From: Gammaproteobacteria bacterium
GTDB lineage: Bacteria; Pseudomonadota; Gammaproteobacteria; UBA6429
Direction: 5' to 3'
DNA length: 5,311 nt
Assembly: GCA_003232015.1 (NCBI GenBank)
Contig: QIKU01000266.1
Location: 1-5,311 of the forward strand
A program made the translations under genes and the position numbers. Below the pieces are notes generated by a model. The model saw only the letters and a list, made by a program, of their open reading frames with translations. It searched no databases and was not told where the DNA came from. Position 1 is the stretch's first letter. Each line of letters starts with the position of its first letter. Below, piece by piece: positions 1 through 5,311 of this stretch.

Positions 1-87
1 GTATAAAAATACAGCAGCCATAACAAATACAGCCAGGATGGGTAAAGCCATTTTGCTAAATATTGATAAATTTTGTAGTCGCAGCAT
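1..87 (-). CDS. N-terminus of a membrane protein, probable methyl-accepting chemotaxis protein (partial)
   Basis: Twenty-nine codons are open from an ATG at 87-85 to the left window edge, so only the N-terminus is present. It starts MLRLQNLSIFSK, a short basic amphipathic stretch, followed by a hydrophobic run (about residues 13-29, ALPILAVFVMAAVFLY) that looks like the first membrane segment. This layout is typical of chemotaxis receptors and of some membrane-anchored GGDEF or histidine kinase sensors. The start at 87 is chosen because GGGGA (minus strand, 98-94) sits six bases upstream; the in-frame ATG at 51 has no such site. The chemoreceptor reading rests mainly on the sigma-28 promoter upstream (170-144), a class that drives late flagellar and chemotaxis genes. 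A different membrane sensor under the same control remains possible. Confidence 0.6.
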   Translation of the reverse strand, partial: MLRLQNLSIFSKMALPILAVFVMAAVFLY

Positions 88-143
88 TTGTTGTCCCCAG
101 ATTATATAATTTTGAAGTTAGATAAAGCCTACATTATGTAAGG

Positions 144-170
144 TTATCGGCCCCAAATATGCAAACTTGA
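144..170 (-). promoter_or_regulatory. Sigma-28 (FliA) promoter
   Basis: Read on the minus strand, TCAAGTTT (170-163) is followed by 11 bases and then GCCGATAA (151-144). The enterobacterial FliA consensus is TAAAGTTT-N11-GCCGATAA, so the match is 15 of 16 with exact spacing. It points at the partial gene starting at 87 and leaves room for a leader of roughly 50 bases containing the GGGGA ribosome binding site. It therefore puts that gene in the flagellar/chemotaxis regulon, separate from the sigma-54 activator upstream on the same strand. Confidence 0.82.
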
Positions 171-246
171 GTGCATTACAATTAAAAATTGCTATTTACC
201 GTGTGGGAATTGCGATTAATAAGTATGTGGCTTGCCAAAAGTGCGT

Positions 247-276
247 GAATTTCTGGAAATTCAGGTATCAATACCT
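247..276 (-). terminator. Tandem hairpins at the 3' end of the activator gene, possible weak terminator
   Basis: Two adjacent perfect inverted repeats lie at the end of the activator gene. AGGTAT-CA-ATACCT (263-276) covers its last codons and GAATTTC-TG-GAAATTC (247-262) overlaps its stop codon. In the minus direction the second stem is followed, after six bases, by only TTTT, so it is a poor classical intrinsic terminator. The hairpins may slow 3' decay or reduce read-through into the sigma-28 promoter region. On the plus strand the first hairpin is followed by TTTTT (279-283), but no rightward gene ends there. Confidence 0.4.
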
Positions 277-1613
277 AATTTTTGCATACGCCGCCATAAA
301 GTCGAACGGTCAACACCGAGCAACTGGGCAGCCTGGGATTTATTCCCCTGTGTTTCCTGCAGGACATTTTCTATTTGCTGACGCTGAATATGATCCATTG
401 CTTGCGGTGTACTTTGTTGCAGTTGCTGGGTTCGGTGTTCCTGGGAAAAGTCCTGAATATGCTGTGGTAAACTTTCGGGGCCTACACTGTCTCCCTGCGC
501 ACAGATAATGCCATGTTCAACGGCATTTTCCAGTTCGCGTACATTGCCGGGCCAGGGATAATTTAGCATCAGTTTCATCGCATCCGGGTTGCATTCCATC
601 TGACTATTTTCATAACCACGTTTTGCCATTCGGTTACAAAAATGTTTGATAAGAACCGGCATGTCACCGGGGCGTTCTCGAAGGGCGGGGATGGTTAAAG
701 GAATTACCGCAAGCCGGTAATAAAGATCCGCTCTAAAAGTATTTTGATTGACCTCATCACGCAGATTCAGGTTTGAGGCAGAAATAATACGTACATTAAC
801 GCTGACAGACTCATCGGAGCCGACCATTTCAAAGGACTGTTCCTGCACGGCTTTTAGCAATTTGGCTTGCAGATGAAAAGGAATTTCGCTCACTTCATCC
901 AGAAACAGGGTGCCGCCGTCTGCAGCCTGAAAACGGCCGGCTCTATCCTGAGTTGCACCGGTAAAAGAGCCTTTAATATGGCCAAATAACTCAGACTCGA
1001 TCAGGCTTTCAGGAATAGCGGCACAATTCACTTCAATAAAGGGCATATGTGCACGGTCACTAAACTGGTGGAGCATGCGGGCTATCTGGGTTTTACCTGA
1101 ACCAGATTCACCTTGTAGCAAGACAGCGGCCTGAGTGGGGGCGACTTGCTGAATACGGTTTAAAATTTCCATCATACGGGGGTCATTGGTCGAAAAATCA
1201 TCCACGCCAGGTTTAAATACCGCTTCAAGTCGTCGTTGCTCGGTTCGATCCCGCACAAGAATAAGTCGCAGCCGATCTTTCCAGCCAGAGTTAGACACCA
1301 GCCCACTATAGAATTCTAAATAGCGGTAACCCGCGTTTGTTTTAACCCGATGCTCAAATTTAACAAACTGGCCGGTTGGCCTGCCAGCGGCATCAATTTC
1401 ACCGGCGTCGATGGCGGCTTTGATAAGTGCACGTTGTAAGTTGAAGTCACCAATATCACGTAACTTTGTGATGGGCTCATCAGGGCTGCCGAGCATCTGG
1501 CCTGCGGTTGGGTTTTGGTAAATAACATTCCCTCTGTGGTCAGCAATAAAAACACCTTCCTCAATATAGGAAATAATCGCTTCCATCATGGGTGCAAAAT
1601 TTAATTCAGCCAT
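261..1613 (-). CDS. PAS-domain sigma-54-dependent transcriptional activator (Fis family)
   Basis: A complete 450-residue bacterial enhancer-binding protein that remodels sigma-54 RNA polymerase using ATP. An N-terminal PAS domain (about residues 8-130, with IADHRGNVIYQNP at 23-35 and the PAC-like end VRDRTEQRRLE) is the likely signal input; there is no receiver domain, so control by phosphorylation is not expected. The AAA+ domain (about 140-375) has Walker A GESGSGKT (168-175), the sigma-54-contacting loop as GSFTGA (215-220, usual form GAFTGA), Walker B GGTLFLDE (233-240), arginine-finger region FRADLYYRL (293-301) and sensor II WPGNVRELEN (354-363). A Gln-rich linker (391-413) leads to a Fis-type helix-turn-helix (about 423-446). 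ATG at 1613 is preceded by GGAG with six-base spacing. It is divergent from the lipid-binding/efflux operon, whose -24/-12 promoter it most likely activates. The ligand is unknown. Confidence 0.95.
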   Translation of the reverse strand: MAELNFAPMMEAIISYIEEGVFIADHRGNVIYQNPTAGQMLGSPDEPITKLRDIGDFNLQRALIKAAIDAGEIDAAGRPTGQFVKFEHRVKTNAGYRYLEFYSGLVSNSGWKDRLRLILVRDRTEQRRLEAVFKPGVDDFSTNDPRMMEILNRIQQVAPTQAAVLLQGESGSGKTQIARMLHQFSDRAHMPFIEVNCAAIPESLIESELFGHIKGSFTGATQDRAGRFQAADGGTLFLDEVSEIPFHLQAKLLKAVQEQSFEMVGSDESVSVNVRIISASNLNLRDEVNQNTFRADLYYRLAVIPLTIPALRERPGDMPVLIKHFCNRMAKRGYENSQMECNPDAMKLMLNYPWPGNVRELENAVEHGIICAQGDSVGPESLPQHIQDFSQEHRTQQLQQSTPQAMDHIQRQQIENVLQETQGNKSQAAQLLGVDRSTLWRRMQKLGIDT

Positions 1614-1635
1614 TTAACTCTCCAGTTTAGTGCTT

Positions 1636-1677
1636 TGTTGCATTTAGAAACTTGTTCTGCAACATGTTGCATTTAGA
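1636..1677. promoter_or_regulatory. Probable enhancer (UAS) for the sigma-54 activator: repeated element with a 14-bp palindrome
   Basis: TGTTGCATTTAGA occurs twice in direct orientation (1636-1648 and 1665-1677, 29 bp apart). The second copy abuts TGCAACA, giving the perfect palindrome TGCAACATGTTGCA at 1658-1671. Fis-type helix-turn-helix dimers of enhancer-binding proteins bind such dyads 100-200 bp upstream of -24/-12 promoters. The palindrome centre lies about 154 bp before the expected start of transcription. The element also sits 23-64 bp upstream of the activator's own start codon, so binding could repress the activator's expression. Assignment to this activator is inferred from position and symmetry. 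Confidence 0.72.
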
Positions 1678-1723
1678 GTTTGCATAACAATTACTTTTAA
1701 TACAAGAACTTATCGTTAATACC

Positions 1724-1744
1724 TGAGTATTTTAGATGAGTATT
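1724..1744. repeat. Short direct repeat TGAGTATT
   Basis: TGAGTATT is present at 1724-1731 and again at 1737-1744, 13 bases apart, in the AT-rich spacer between the palindromic enhancer and the -24/-12 promoter. It could be a site for a second regulator or merely chance in AT-rich DNA. No close match to the IHF consensus was found in this spacer, although its composition would suit bending. Confidence 0.3.
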
Positions 1745-1747
1745 GTG

Positions 1748-1754
1748 TGCAACA
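1748..1754. promoter_or_regulatory. Isolated TGCAACA half-site
   Basis: TGCAACA, the same seven bases as the left arm of the palindrome at 1658-1671, recurs here about 40 bp upstream of the -24 element. It is embedded in the smaller inverted repeat GTGT-GCA-ACAC (1745-1755). It may be a weak secondary site for the activator. A single seven-base match carries limited weight. Confidence 0.35.
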
Positions 1755-1792
1755 CTTAATAAAAAATACTATAAATACAATGACTTATGTTA

Positions 1793-1808
1793 TGGCACAA
1801 GTGTTGCT
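1793..1808 (+). promoter_or_regulatory. Sigma-54 (-24/-12) promoter of the SCP2-like/efflux operon
   Basis: TGGCAC-AAGTG-TTGCT matches the sigma-54 consensus TGGCACG-N4-TTGCW closely, with GG at 1794-1795 and GC at 1806-1807 at the required ten-base separation. Transcription is expected to begin near 1819, about 34 bases before the ATG at 1853. The divergent neighbour is a sigma-54 activator and a palindromic enhancer lies upstream, so all three parts of a sigma-54 circuit are in place. Confidence 0.92.
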
Positions 1809-1852
1809 CCTATTAATACAGTATTAAAATAATAATCGTAGGGTGTGGGTTA

Positions 1853-2260
1853 ATGGTGGATCTCTTTTCTAAAGAGTGGATGGCGCGTTTCCAGGATGAA
1901 TGGAATAAAGAGCCTGAACTTGCGAGAGATTTAGCGCATATCAAATTCAATTCCAATATTGCATACGGGTTTAAAGGTGAGTCGGTGCCCCGCGGCATTA
2001 TTCATGTGGTGAAGGGCAAAGTGGCTTCGGCGGTCGATTACGATGCCGAGTTGTGTGGCTGGGAGATTAACTGGGATTTAAGAGCCGAGCCTGAAGATTG
2101 GCTTTACTGGTTTAAAAACCCGCCCGGGATGATTTCAGTCGGTATGGCATATACCTCACGCAAACTTGTTTTTAAGCAAGGTGACTATGCGGCAATGATT
2201 AAAGATCCGCGTATTGCCGGCCCCTTTGTTAAAAGCTTTTTAGTGATGGCCAGAGTTTAA
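1853..2260 (+). CDS. SCP2-like sterol/lipid carrier domain protein
   Basis: A 135-residue soluble protein without signal peptide or membrane segment, so cytoplasmic. Its length and pattern fit a single SCP2 domain: an N-terminal helix with WMARFQDEWNKEPELA (9-24), strands around residues 32-62 (IAYGF, RGIIHVVKGKV), a central WEINWDLRAEPEDWLYWF (70-87), a glycine-bearing strand near 92-109, and a C-terminal helical part (DYAAMIKDPRIAGPF, 111-125). SCP2 domains hold fatty acids, acyl chains or sterols in a hydrophobic tunnel; the ligand here cannot be told. The ATG at 1853 follows AGGG (1840-1843) at a nine-base spacing. It is the first gene after the -24/-12 promoter and is 67 bp ahead of the adaptor gene with no visible terminator, so it is probably co-transcribed with the pump. 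The family call is from overall pattern and is less certain than that of its neighbours. Confidence 0.68.
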   Translation: MVDLFSKEWMARFQDEWNKEPELARDLAHIKFNSNIAYGFKGESVPRGIIHVVKGKVASAVDYDAELCGWEINWDLRAEPEDWLYWFKNPPGMISVGMAYTSRKLVFKQGDYAAMIKDPRIAGPFVKSFLVMARV

Positions 2261-2301
2261 GCGTAAAGCATTTCAATTTTAAATTTTGCAGATAAACAGC
2301 A

Positions 2302-2318
2302 ATAAAATTTTGAGAGTA
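2302..2318 (+). promoter_or_regulatory. Translation-start leader of the adaptor gene (similar to that of the permease gene)
   Basis: ATAAAAT (2302-2308) and GAGTA (2314-2318) precede the ATG at 2328. The GAG portion is the best Shine-Dalgarno candidate and supports this start over the TTG at 2286. The same two blocks with the same 12-base offset precede the permease start (3588-3604), which may reflect shared translation-initiation design. Confidence 0.35.
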
Positions 2319-2327
2319 ATTAGTCAT

Positions 2328-3566
2328 ATGAACAAACAATTAGTAAAACAAATAGCGATCATGTTGTTAAGTGCAAGCAGTTTTGTTGTTGTCGCGTCAC
2401 CTTATTACAATAATTCGCATCCAGTACCAGCCGGAATGCAAAATCAAATACAGGCACACAGCTCTTATGGTTCTGGTTTTAGAACGGGCATGCCTTATTC
2501 ACCTCAGCCACAAATTATTTCAGTGATGGCCGCACCAACGGGTAGCAGTGTGGTTTTAGGCGGTACGGTTGTTCCGTTACGGGAAGTCACACTGTCGGCG
2601 CAAATTCCAGGGCGAGTTGAATATCTGGCGGGGATAGAAGGCGAATCTTTTCAGGCCGGTGAAGTTGTGGTTGCGATTGGTGATGATGACCTTTTAGCAA
2701 AGCGTCAGCAAGCTCTGGCAAACATTAGTGCACAACAGCAGGCATTACAAAATTCACGGGTACAGTATTCCAAAGAATTCTGGGCGCCGCGTTCACGAGA
2801 CGTTGGGCGGATGCCTGGCATGGGGTTGCCTTCGATGTTTGATATGTTTTTCACCCGCCCAATGGCCAGTGGAATGGGCTACGGTAATCCTGTTCTGGAA
2901 AGACAAGCAGATTTATACGCACAAGGAACCCATGTTGGTCAGGCACGTAGTCAGCATATCAGTGCTTTGTCTCAACTACAGCAAGTGGATGCGAAAATAA
3001 GAGACAGTCGTAGCGTGGTTCCTTTTGATGCCATTATTGTTAAACGTCTGGTTGAAGTTGGGCAAACCGTTCAGCCGGGGCAGCCATTATTAAAATTAGC
3101 AGACAGCCAGGCGTTGCAATTAAAAGTAGAAGTGCCGGTGCGACTGGTTTCTGGTTTACGGCAGGATATGATGGTTCCCGTAATTCTTGATGTTGGCAAT
3201 ACACGTATACAGGCAAGGGTTGCACAAATTTATCCGGTTGCCGACAACAATCGCCACACCGTGACCGTTAAGTTTGATTTGCCAGACGGTGTCCCAGGTG
3301 GACCTGGCATGTATGCCGAAGTGATGGTGCCTGACCCTTCTATTCCAGTTCAAAACCTGCCGGTTATTCCAAATAGCGCGGTGATATGGCGGGGTAGTTT
3401 GCCTGCTGTTTTTGTTGTGAACTATCAAAATGAAAAAGAATTACGTTTGCTTCGCCTGGGTGAAGCGATTGACCAATGGACAGTTGCTGTTTTATCCGGC
3501 TTGCGTGCAGGTGAAAGAATTTTTGCACAACCTTCGCCTGGAATGTCGTCGGGCTGGATTAAGTAA
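2328..3566 (+). CDS. RND efflux periplasmic adaptor subunit (HlyD/AcrA-like membrane fusion protein)
   Basis: A 412-residue exported protein that should bridge an inner-membrane RND permease and an outer-membrane channel. ATG 2328 is chosen over the in-frame TTG at 2286 because it places a signal peptide at the N-terminus (MNKQLVKQ, then hydrophobic IAIMLLSASSFVVVA, likely cut near residue 23). There is no lipobox cysteine, so it is not a lipoprotein. A polar linker (24-68) precedes the first lipoyl half (about 76-121, IPGRVEYLAGIEGESFQAGE). The alpha-hairpin (122-228) follows, then the second lipoyl half (229-262, VEVGQTVQPGQPLLKL), a beta-barrel (about 263-336) and the membrane-proximal domain (337-412). 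The hairpin is interrupted by a Gly/Pro/Met-rich segment (about 151-188, six Met between 162 and 183). The permease gene follows after 45 bp. Substrate is not evident. Confidence 0.92.
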   Translation: MNKQLVKQIAIMLLSASSFVVVASPYYNNSHPVPAGMQNQIQAHSSYGSGFRTGMPYSPQPQIISVMAAPTGSSVVLGGTVVPLREVTLSAQIPGRVEYLAGIEGESFQAGEVVVAIGDDDLLAKRQQALANISAQQQALQNSRVQYSKEFWAPRSRDVGRMPGMGLPSMFDMFFTRPMASGMGYGNPVLERQADLYAQGTHVGQARSQHISALSQLQQVDAKIRDSRSVVPFDAIIVKRLVEVGQTVQPGQPLLKLADSQALQLKVEVPVRLVSGLRQDMMVPVILDVGNTRIQARVAQIYPVADNNRHTVTVKFDLPDGVPGGPGMYAEVMVPDPSIPVQNLPVIPNSAVIWRGSLPAVFVVNYQNEKELRLLRLGEAIDQWTVAVLSGLRAGERIFAQPSPGMSSGWIK

Positions 3567-3587
3567 CAGGAATGAGTCACCGTCGTT

Positions 3588-3604
3588 ATAAAATATTACG
3601 AGTA
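3588..3604 (+). promoter_or_regulatory. Translation-start leader of the permease gene (similar to that of the adaptor gene)
   Basis: ATAAAAT (3588-3594) and GAGTA (3600-3604) lie before the ATG at 3612, with GAG as a weak Shine-Dalgarno sequence at nine-base spacing. The block order and offset copy the adaptor leader at 2302-2318. No stronger ribosome binding site is visible for the permease. Confidence 0.33.
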
Positions 3605-3611
3605 GTTTTTA

Positions 3612-5311
3612 ATGAATGATAATGATAATAATAAAAATATAAAAGAAGAGGTCAGTGATAACAGCCTGAACAATCACGAGTTAGGTATTGCCGGTCGCAT
3701 TACGCGCCAGTTTATTAATTCCCCTGTTACTCCTTTACTGATGATGGCCTTTCTTGCTATTGGTATTCTGGGTTTAATCTTCACGCCTCGTCAGGAAGAC
3801 CCTAAAATATCCGTGCCGATGGTGGATATTTATGTTCAATACCCAGGTGCTTCTGCAGCGCAGGTAACCAGTCTGGTTACTGACCCATTAGAACGTTTAA
3901 TGAGTGAAATACCCGGTGTACGTCATGTGTACTCGGCAACACAACGTGGCAGCAGTATCGTTACAGTGCAATTTATTGTGGGTGAAGAACTGGAAAATTC
4001 CATTGTTAAAGTTCATGACAAAGTTCAGTCCAATCTGGATAAAATTCCACCGGGTGTTGCAATGCCGTTGGTTAAACCCGTTGGCATCGATGATGTTCCG
4101 ATTGTTACCGTTACGATGTGGTCTAAAGATGTAGGCGATGATATTTTACGAACTTTGTCGTTTGATGTTTTACAACGGCTAAAAGAAGTACCGAATACGG
4201 GTAATGGCTTTGTTGTGGGTGGTCGTGCCGATCAGATCCGTGTTGAAGCTTATCCAGAACGTTTAAGCGGTTACGGGATCAGTATTGCACAGCTGGCTAA
4301 AACCATTCAGACAGCCAATGCAGAACGCGCAGCCGGAAGCATCGAAGGGAATAATCTTGCCTTTAAGGTTTACACCGGCGCTTTTCTTAAAACGGCGGCC
4401 GAAATTTCCCGCTTGGTTATCGGTGTACGTGATGGCTCCCCCATTTATGTACGCGATGTTGCAAAAGTATCTCAGTTACCAGAAGAAACAAAACAGTTGG
4501 TTAATTATTATTCGGGTATTGCCAATGAACAGGGTTTAAACCAGGCGCAGGGTGAGCCGGCAGTGACCATCGCAATTGCAAAAAAAATTGGTAGCAATGG
4601 TGTAACGGTAGCTAAGGCCATTATCAAAAAGCTGGACTCATTAAAAGGAAAACTAATACCGGGTAATGTGCACGTGGAAGTCACACGTGATTATGGCAAG
4701 AGCGCGAATGACAAAGTAAACGAATTACTAACATCTATTTTAGAAGCAACGGTTGCAGTGAGTATTCTGTGTTTGATTGGTTTGGGATTGCGTGCGGCAA
4801 CTGTTGTTATTATTGTTATTCCTATTGTTGTTTTTGTTACTGTTTGGGCAGCATGGGTAATTGATTACACGATTGACCGGGTTAGTTTGTTTGCCCTGGT
4901 ATTTTCAATCGGTATTCTGGTTGATGATGCTACGGTGGTGGTTGAAAATATTTTTCGGCGCTGGCTGAAAGCTGGGAAAACAACAGCAAATATTGCCATC
5001 GATGCTGTTCGTGAAGTGGGTAACCCGACCATACTGGCAACTTTAACCATTATTTCTGCCTTGTTGCCCATGGGCGTTGTCAGTGGTTTGATGGGGCCGT
5101 ATATGCGCCCGATACCTGTGCTGGGTGCAGCGGCAATGTTCTTCTCCCTTATTGCGGCCTTTGTTTTTGCACCCTGGCTTGCAATGCGTCTTCGACCACA
5201 ACTTAAAGCATTACAGAAAGCAGAGAAGCGCGAGAAAAAAATGCAACAGCTTATTGGACGCTATTATAAGCCCTGCATGTTGTCGTTGTGTACAAATAGA
5301 CGTTATGGATT
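3612..5311 (+). CDS. AcrB-like RND efflux permease, N-terminal half (partial, runs off the window)
   Basis: The frame is open from ATG 3612 to the window end (566 codons plus two bases), about half of a usual 1000-1100-residue RND permease. It should be the inner-membrane proton-driven pump of a tripartite system. After a polar Asn/Asp-rich start (1-24) come TM1 (about 39-57), then EDPKISVPMVDIYVQYPGAS (62-81) and the periplasmic porter region (about 60-370, including VGEELENSIVK at 123-133 and IDDVPIVTVTMWS from 159). TM2-TM4 follow (about 377-445), then TM5 (472-492) and TM6 (503-523). TM4 carries GILVDDATVVVEN with D438-D439, equivalent to the AcrB proton-relay pair D407-D408. That favours the hydrophobic/amphiphile (HAE) type over heavy-metal CzcA types. 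A basic loop (526-550) ends the visible part just before TM7. Its position 45 bp after the adaptor gene suggests one operon. Substrate unknown. Confidence 0.95.
   Translation, partial: MNDNDNNKNIKEEVSDNSLNNHELGIAGRITRQFINSPVTPLLMMAFLAIGILGLIFTPRQEDPKISVPMVDIYVQYPGASAAQVTSLVTDPLERLMSEIPGVRHVYSATQRGSSIVTVQFIVGEELENSIVKVHDKVQSNLDKIPPGVAMPLVKPVGIDDVPIVTVTMWSKDVGDDILRTLSFDVLQRLKEVPNTGNGFVVGGRADQIRVEAYPERLSGYGISIAQLAKTIQTANAERAAGSIEGNNLAFKVYTGAFLKTAAEISRLVIGVRDGSPIYVRDVAKVSQLPEETKQLVNYYSGIANEQGLNQAQGEPAVTIAIAKKIGSNGVTVAKAIIKKLDSLKGKLIPGNVHVEVTRDYGKSANDKVNELLTSILEATVAVSILCLIGLGLRAATVVIIVIPIVVFVTVWAAWVIDYTIDRVSLFALVFSIGILVDDATVVVENIFRRWLKAGKTTANIAIDAVREVGNPTILATLTIISALLPMGVVSGLMGPYMRPIPVLGAAAMFFSLIAAFVFAPWLAMRLRPQLKALQKAEKREKKMQQLIGRYYKPCMLSLCTNRRYG

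Noticed and set aside
101..106. TATAAT on the minus strand as a sigma-70 -10 element for the gene starting at 87
   Set aside because: No acceptable -35 at 16-18 bases, and the start point would fall on the ribosome binding site. The sigma-28 promoter at 170-144 explains the gene better.
159..176. ATGCA-N8-TGCAT inverted repeat, and ATGCAAACT shared with 1677-1685, as a second binding site for the activator
   Set aside because: The bases belong to the sigma-28 promoter, the arms are only five bases, and the TGCAACA core is missing.
167..508. Rightward 113-codon open frame
   Set aside because: It lies mostly antisense to the conserved Fis-type C-terminus of the activator, has no ribosome binding site, and shows no recognisable protein pattern.
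1681..1790. IHF site between the enhancer and the -24/-12 promoter
   Set aside because: The best matches to WATCAA-N4-TTR have two mismatches in very AT-rich DNA, which is not convincing.
1614..1800. Sigma-70 promoter for the activator on the minus strand
   Set aside because: Several AT-rich hexamers resemble -10 elements, but none pairs with a credible -35 at proper spacing. The activator must have a promoter, but it cannot be placed.
3040..3428. Leftward open frames antisense to the adaptor gene
   Set aside because: They lie wholly within the conserved adaptor coding sequence and have low-quality composition; shadow frames.
3904..4539. Rightward short open frames inside the permease
   Set aside because: The continuous permease frame runs through this stretch with conserved RND motifs; these are out-of-frame shadows.
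1..5311. CRISPR array, tRNA/rRNA gene, insertion sequence or phage features
   Set aside because: No regularly spaced repeats, cloverleaf-type sequence, transposase motifs or terminal inverted repeats were seen on either strand.

Overview
The window reads as part of a gammaproteobacterium-like, motile Gram-negative chromosome. It contains an RND efflux system that needs an outer membrane, a sigma-54 activator with its -24/-12 promoter, and a near-consensus flagellar sigma-28 (FliA) promoter. Base composition is moderately AT-rich, especially between genes. The genus cannot be fixed from the sequence alone.

Layout, left to right. Bases 1-87 (minus strand) hold the first 29 codons of a protein with an N-terminal membrane segment. 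It is probably a methyl-accepting chemotaxis protein, because a sigma-28 promoter (170-144, minus) lies just upstream with a good ribosome binding site between. Next, on the same strand, is a complete 450-residue PAS / AAA+ / Fis-type sigma-54-dependent activator (1613-261), with hairpins at its 3' end. A 239-bp divergent intergenic region (1614-1852) follows. It carries a perfect 14-bp palindrome TGCAACATGTTGCA inside a repeated element, further TGTTGCA half-sites, and a textbook sigma-54 promoter (1793-1808) pointing right.

The rightward genes look like one operon: a 135-residue cytoplasmic SCP2-like (sterol carrier protein 2 fold) protein (1853-2260), a 412-residue periplasmic adaptor of the HlyD/AcrA type with an odd methionine-rich insertion (2328-3566), and the N-terminal 566 residues of an AcrB-like RND permease (3612 to the window end, still open). 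The permease has no stop codon in the window.

Proposed working model (inference): the PAS activator senses a signal, binds the TGCAACA/TGTTGCA enhancer about 150 bp upstream of the -24/-12 promoter, and switches on a small lipid-binding protein together with a proton-driven efflux pump. The unusual part is a putative cytoplasmic lipid or hydrophobic-ligand carrier as first gene of a sigma-54-controlled RND operon. This suggests handling of a hydrophobic or membrane-derived substrate. No outer-membrane factor (TolC type) is visible; it may lie beyond the right edge or elsewhere.
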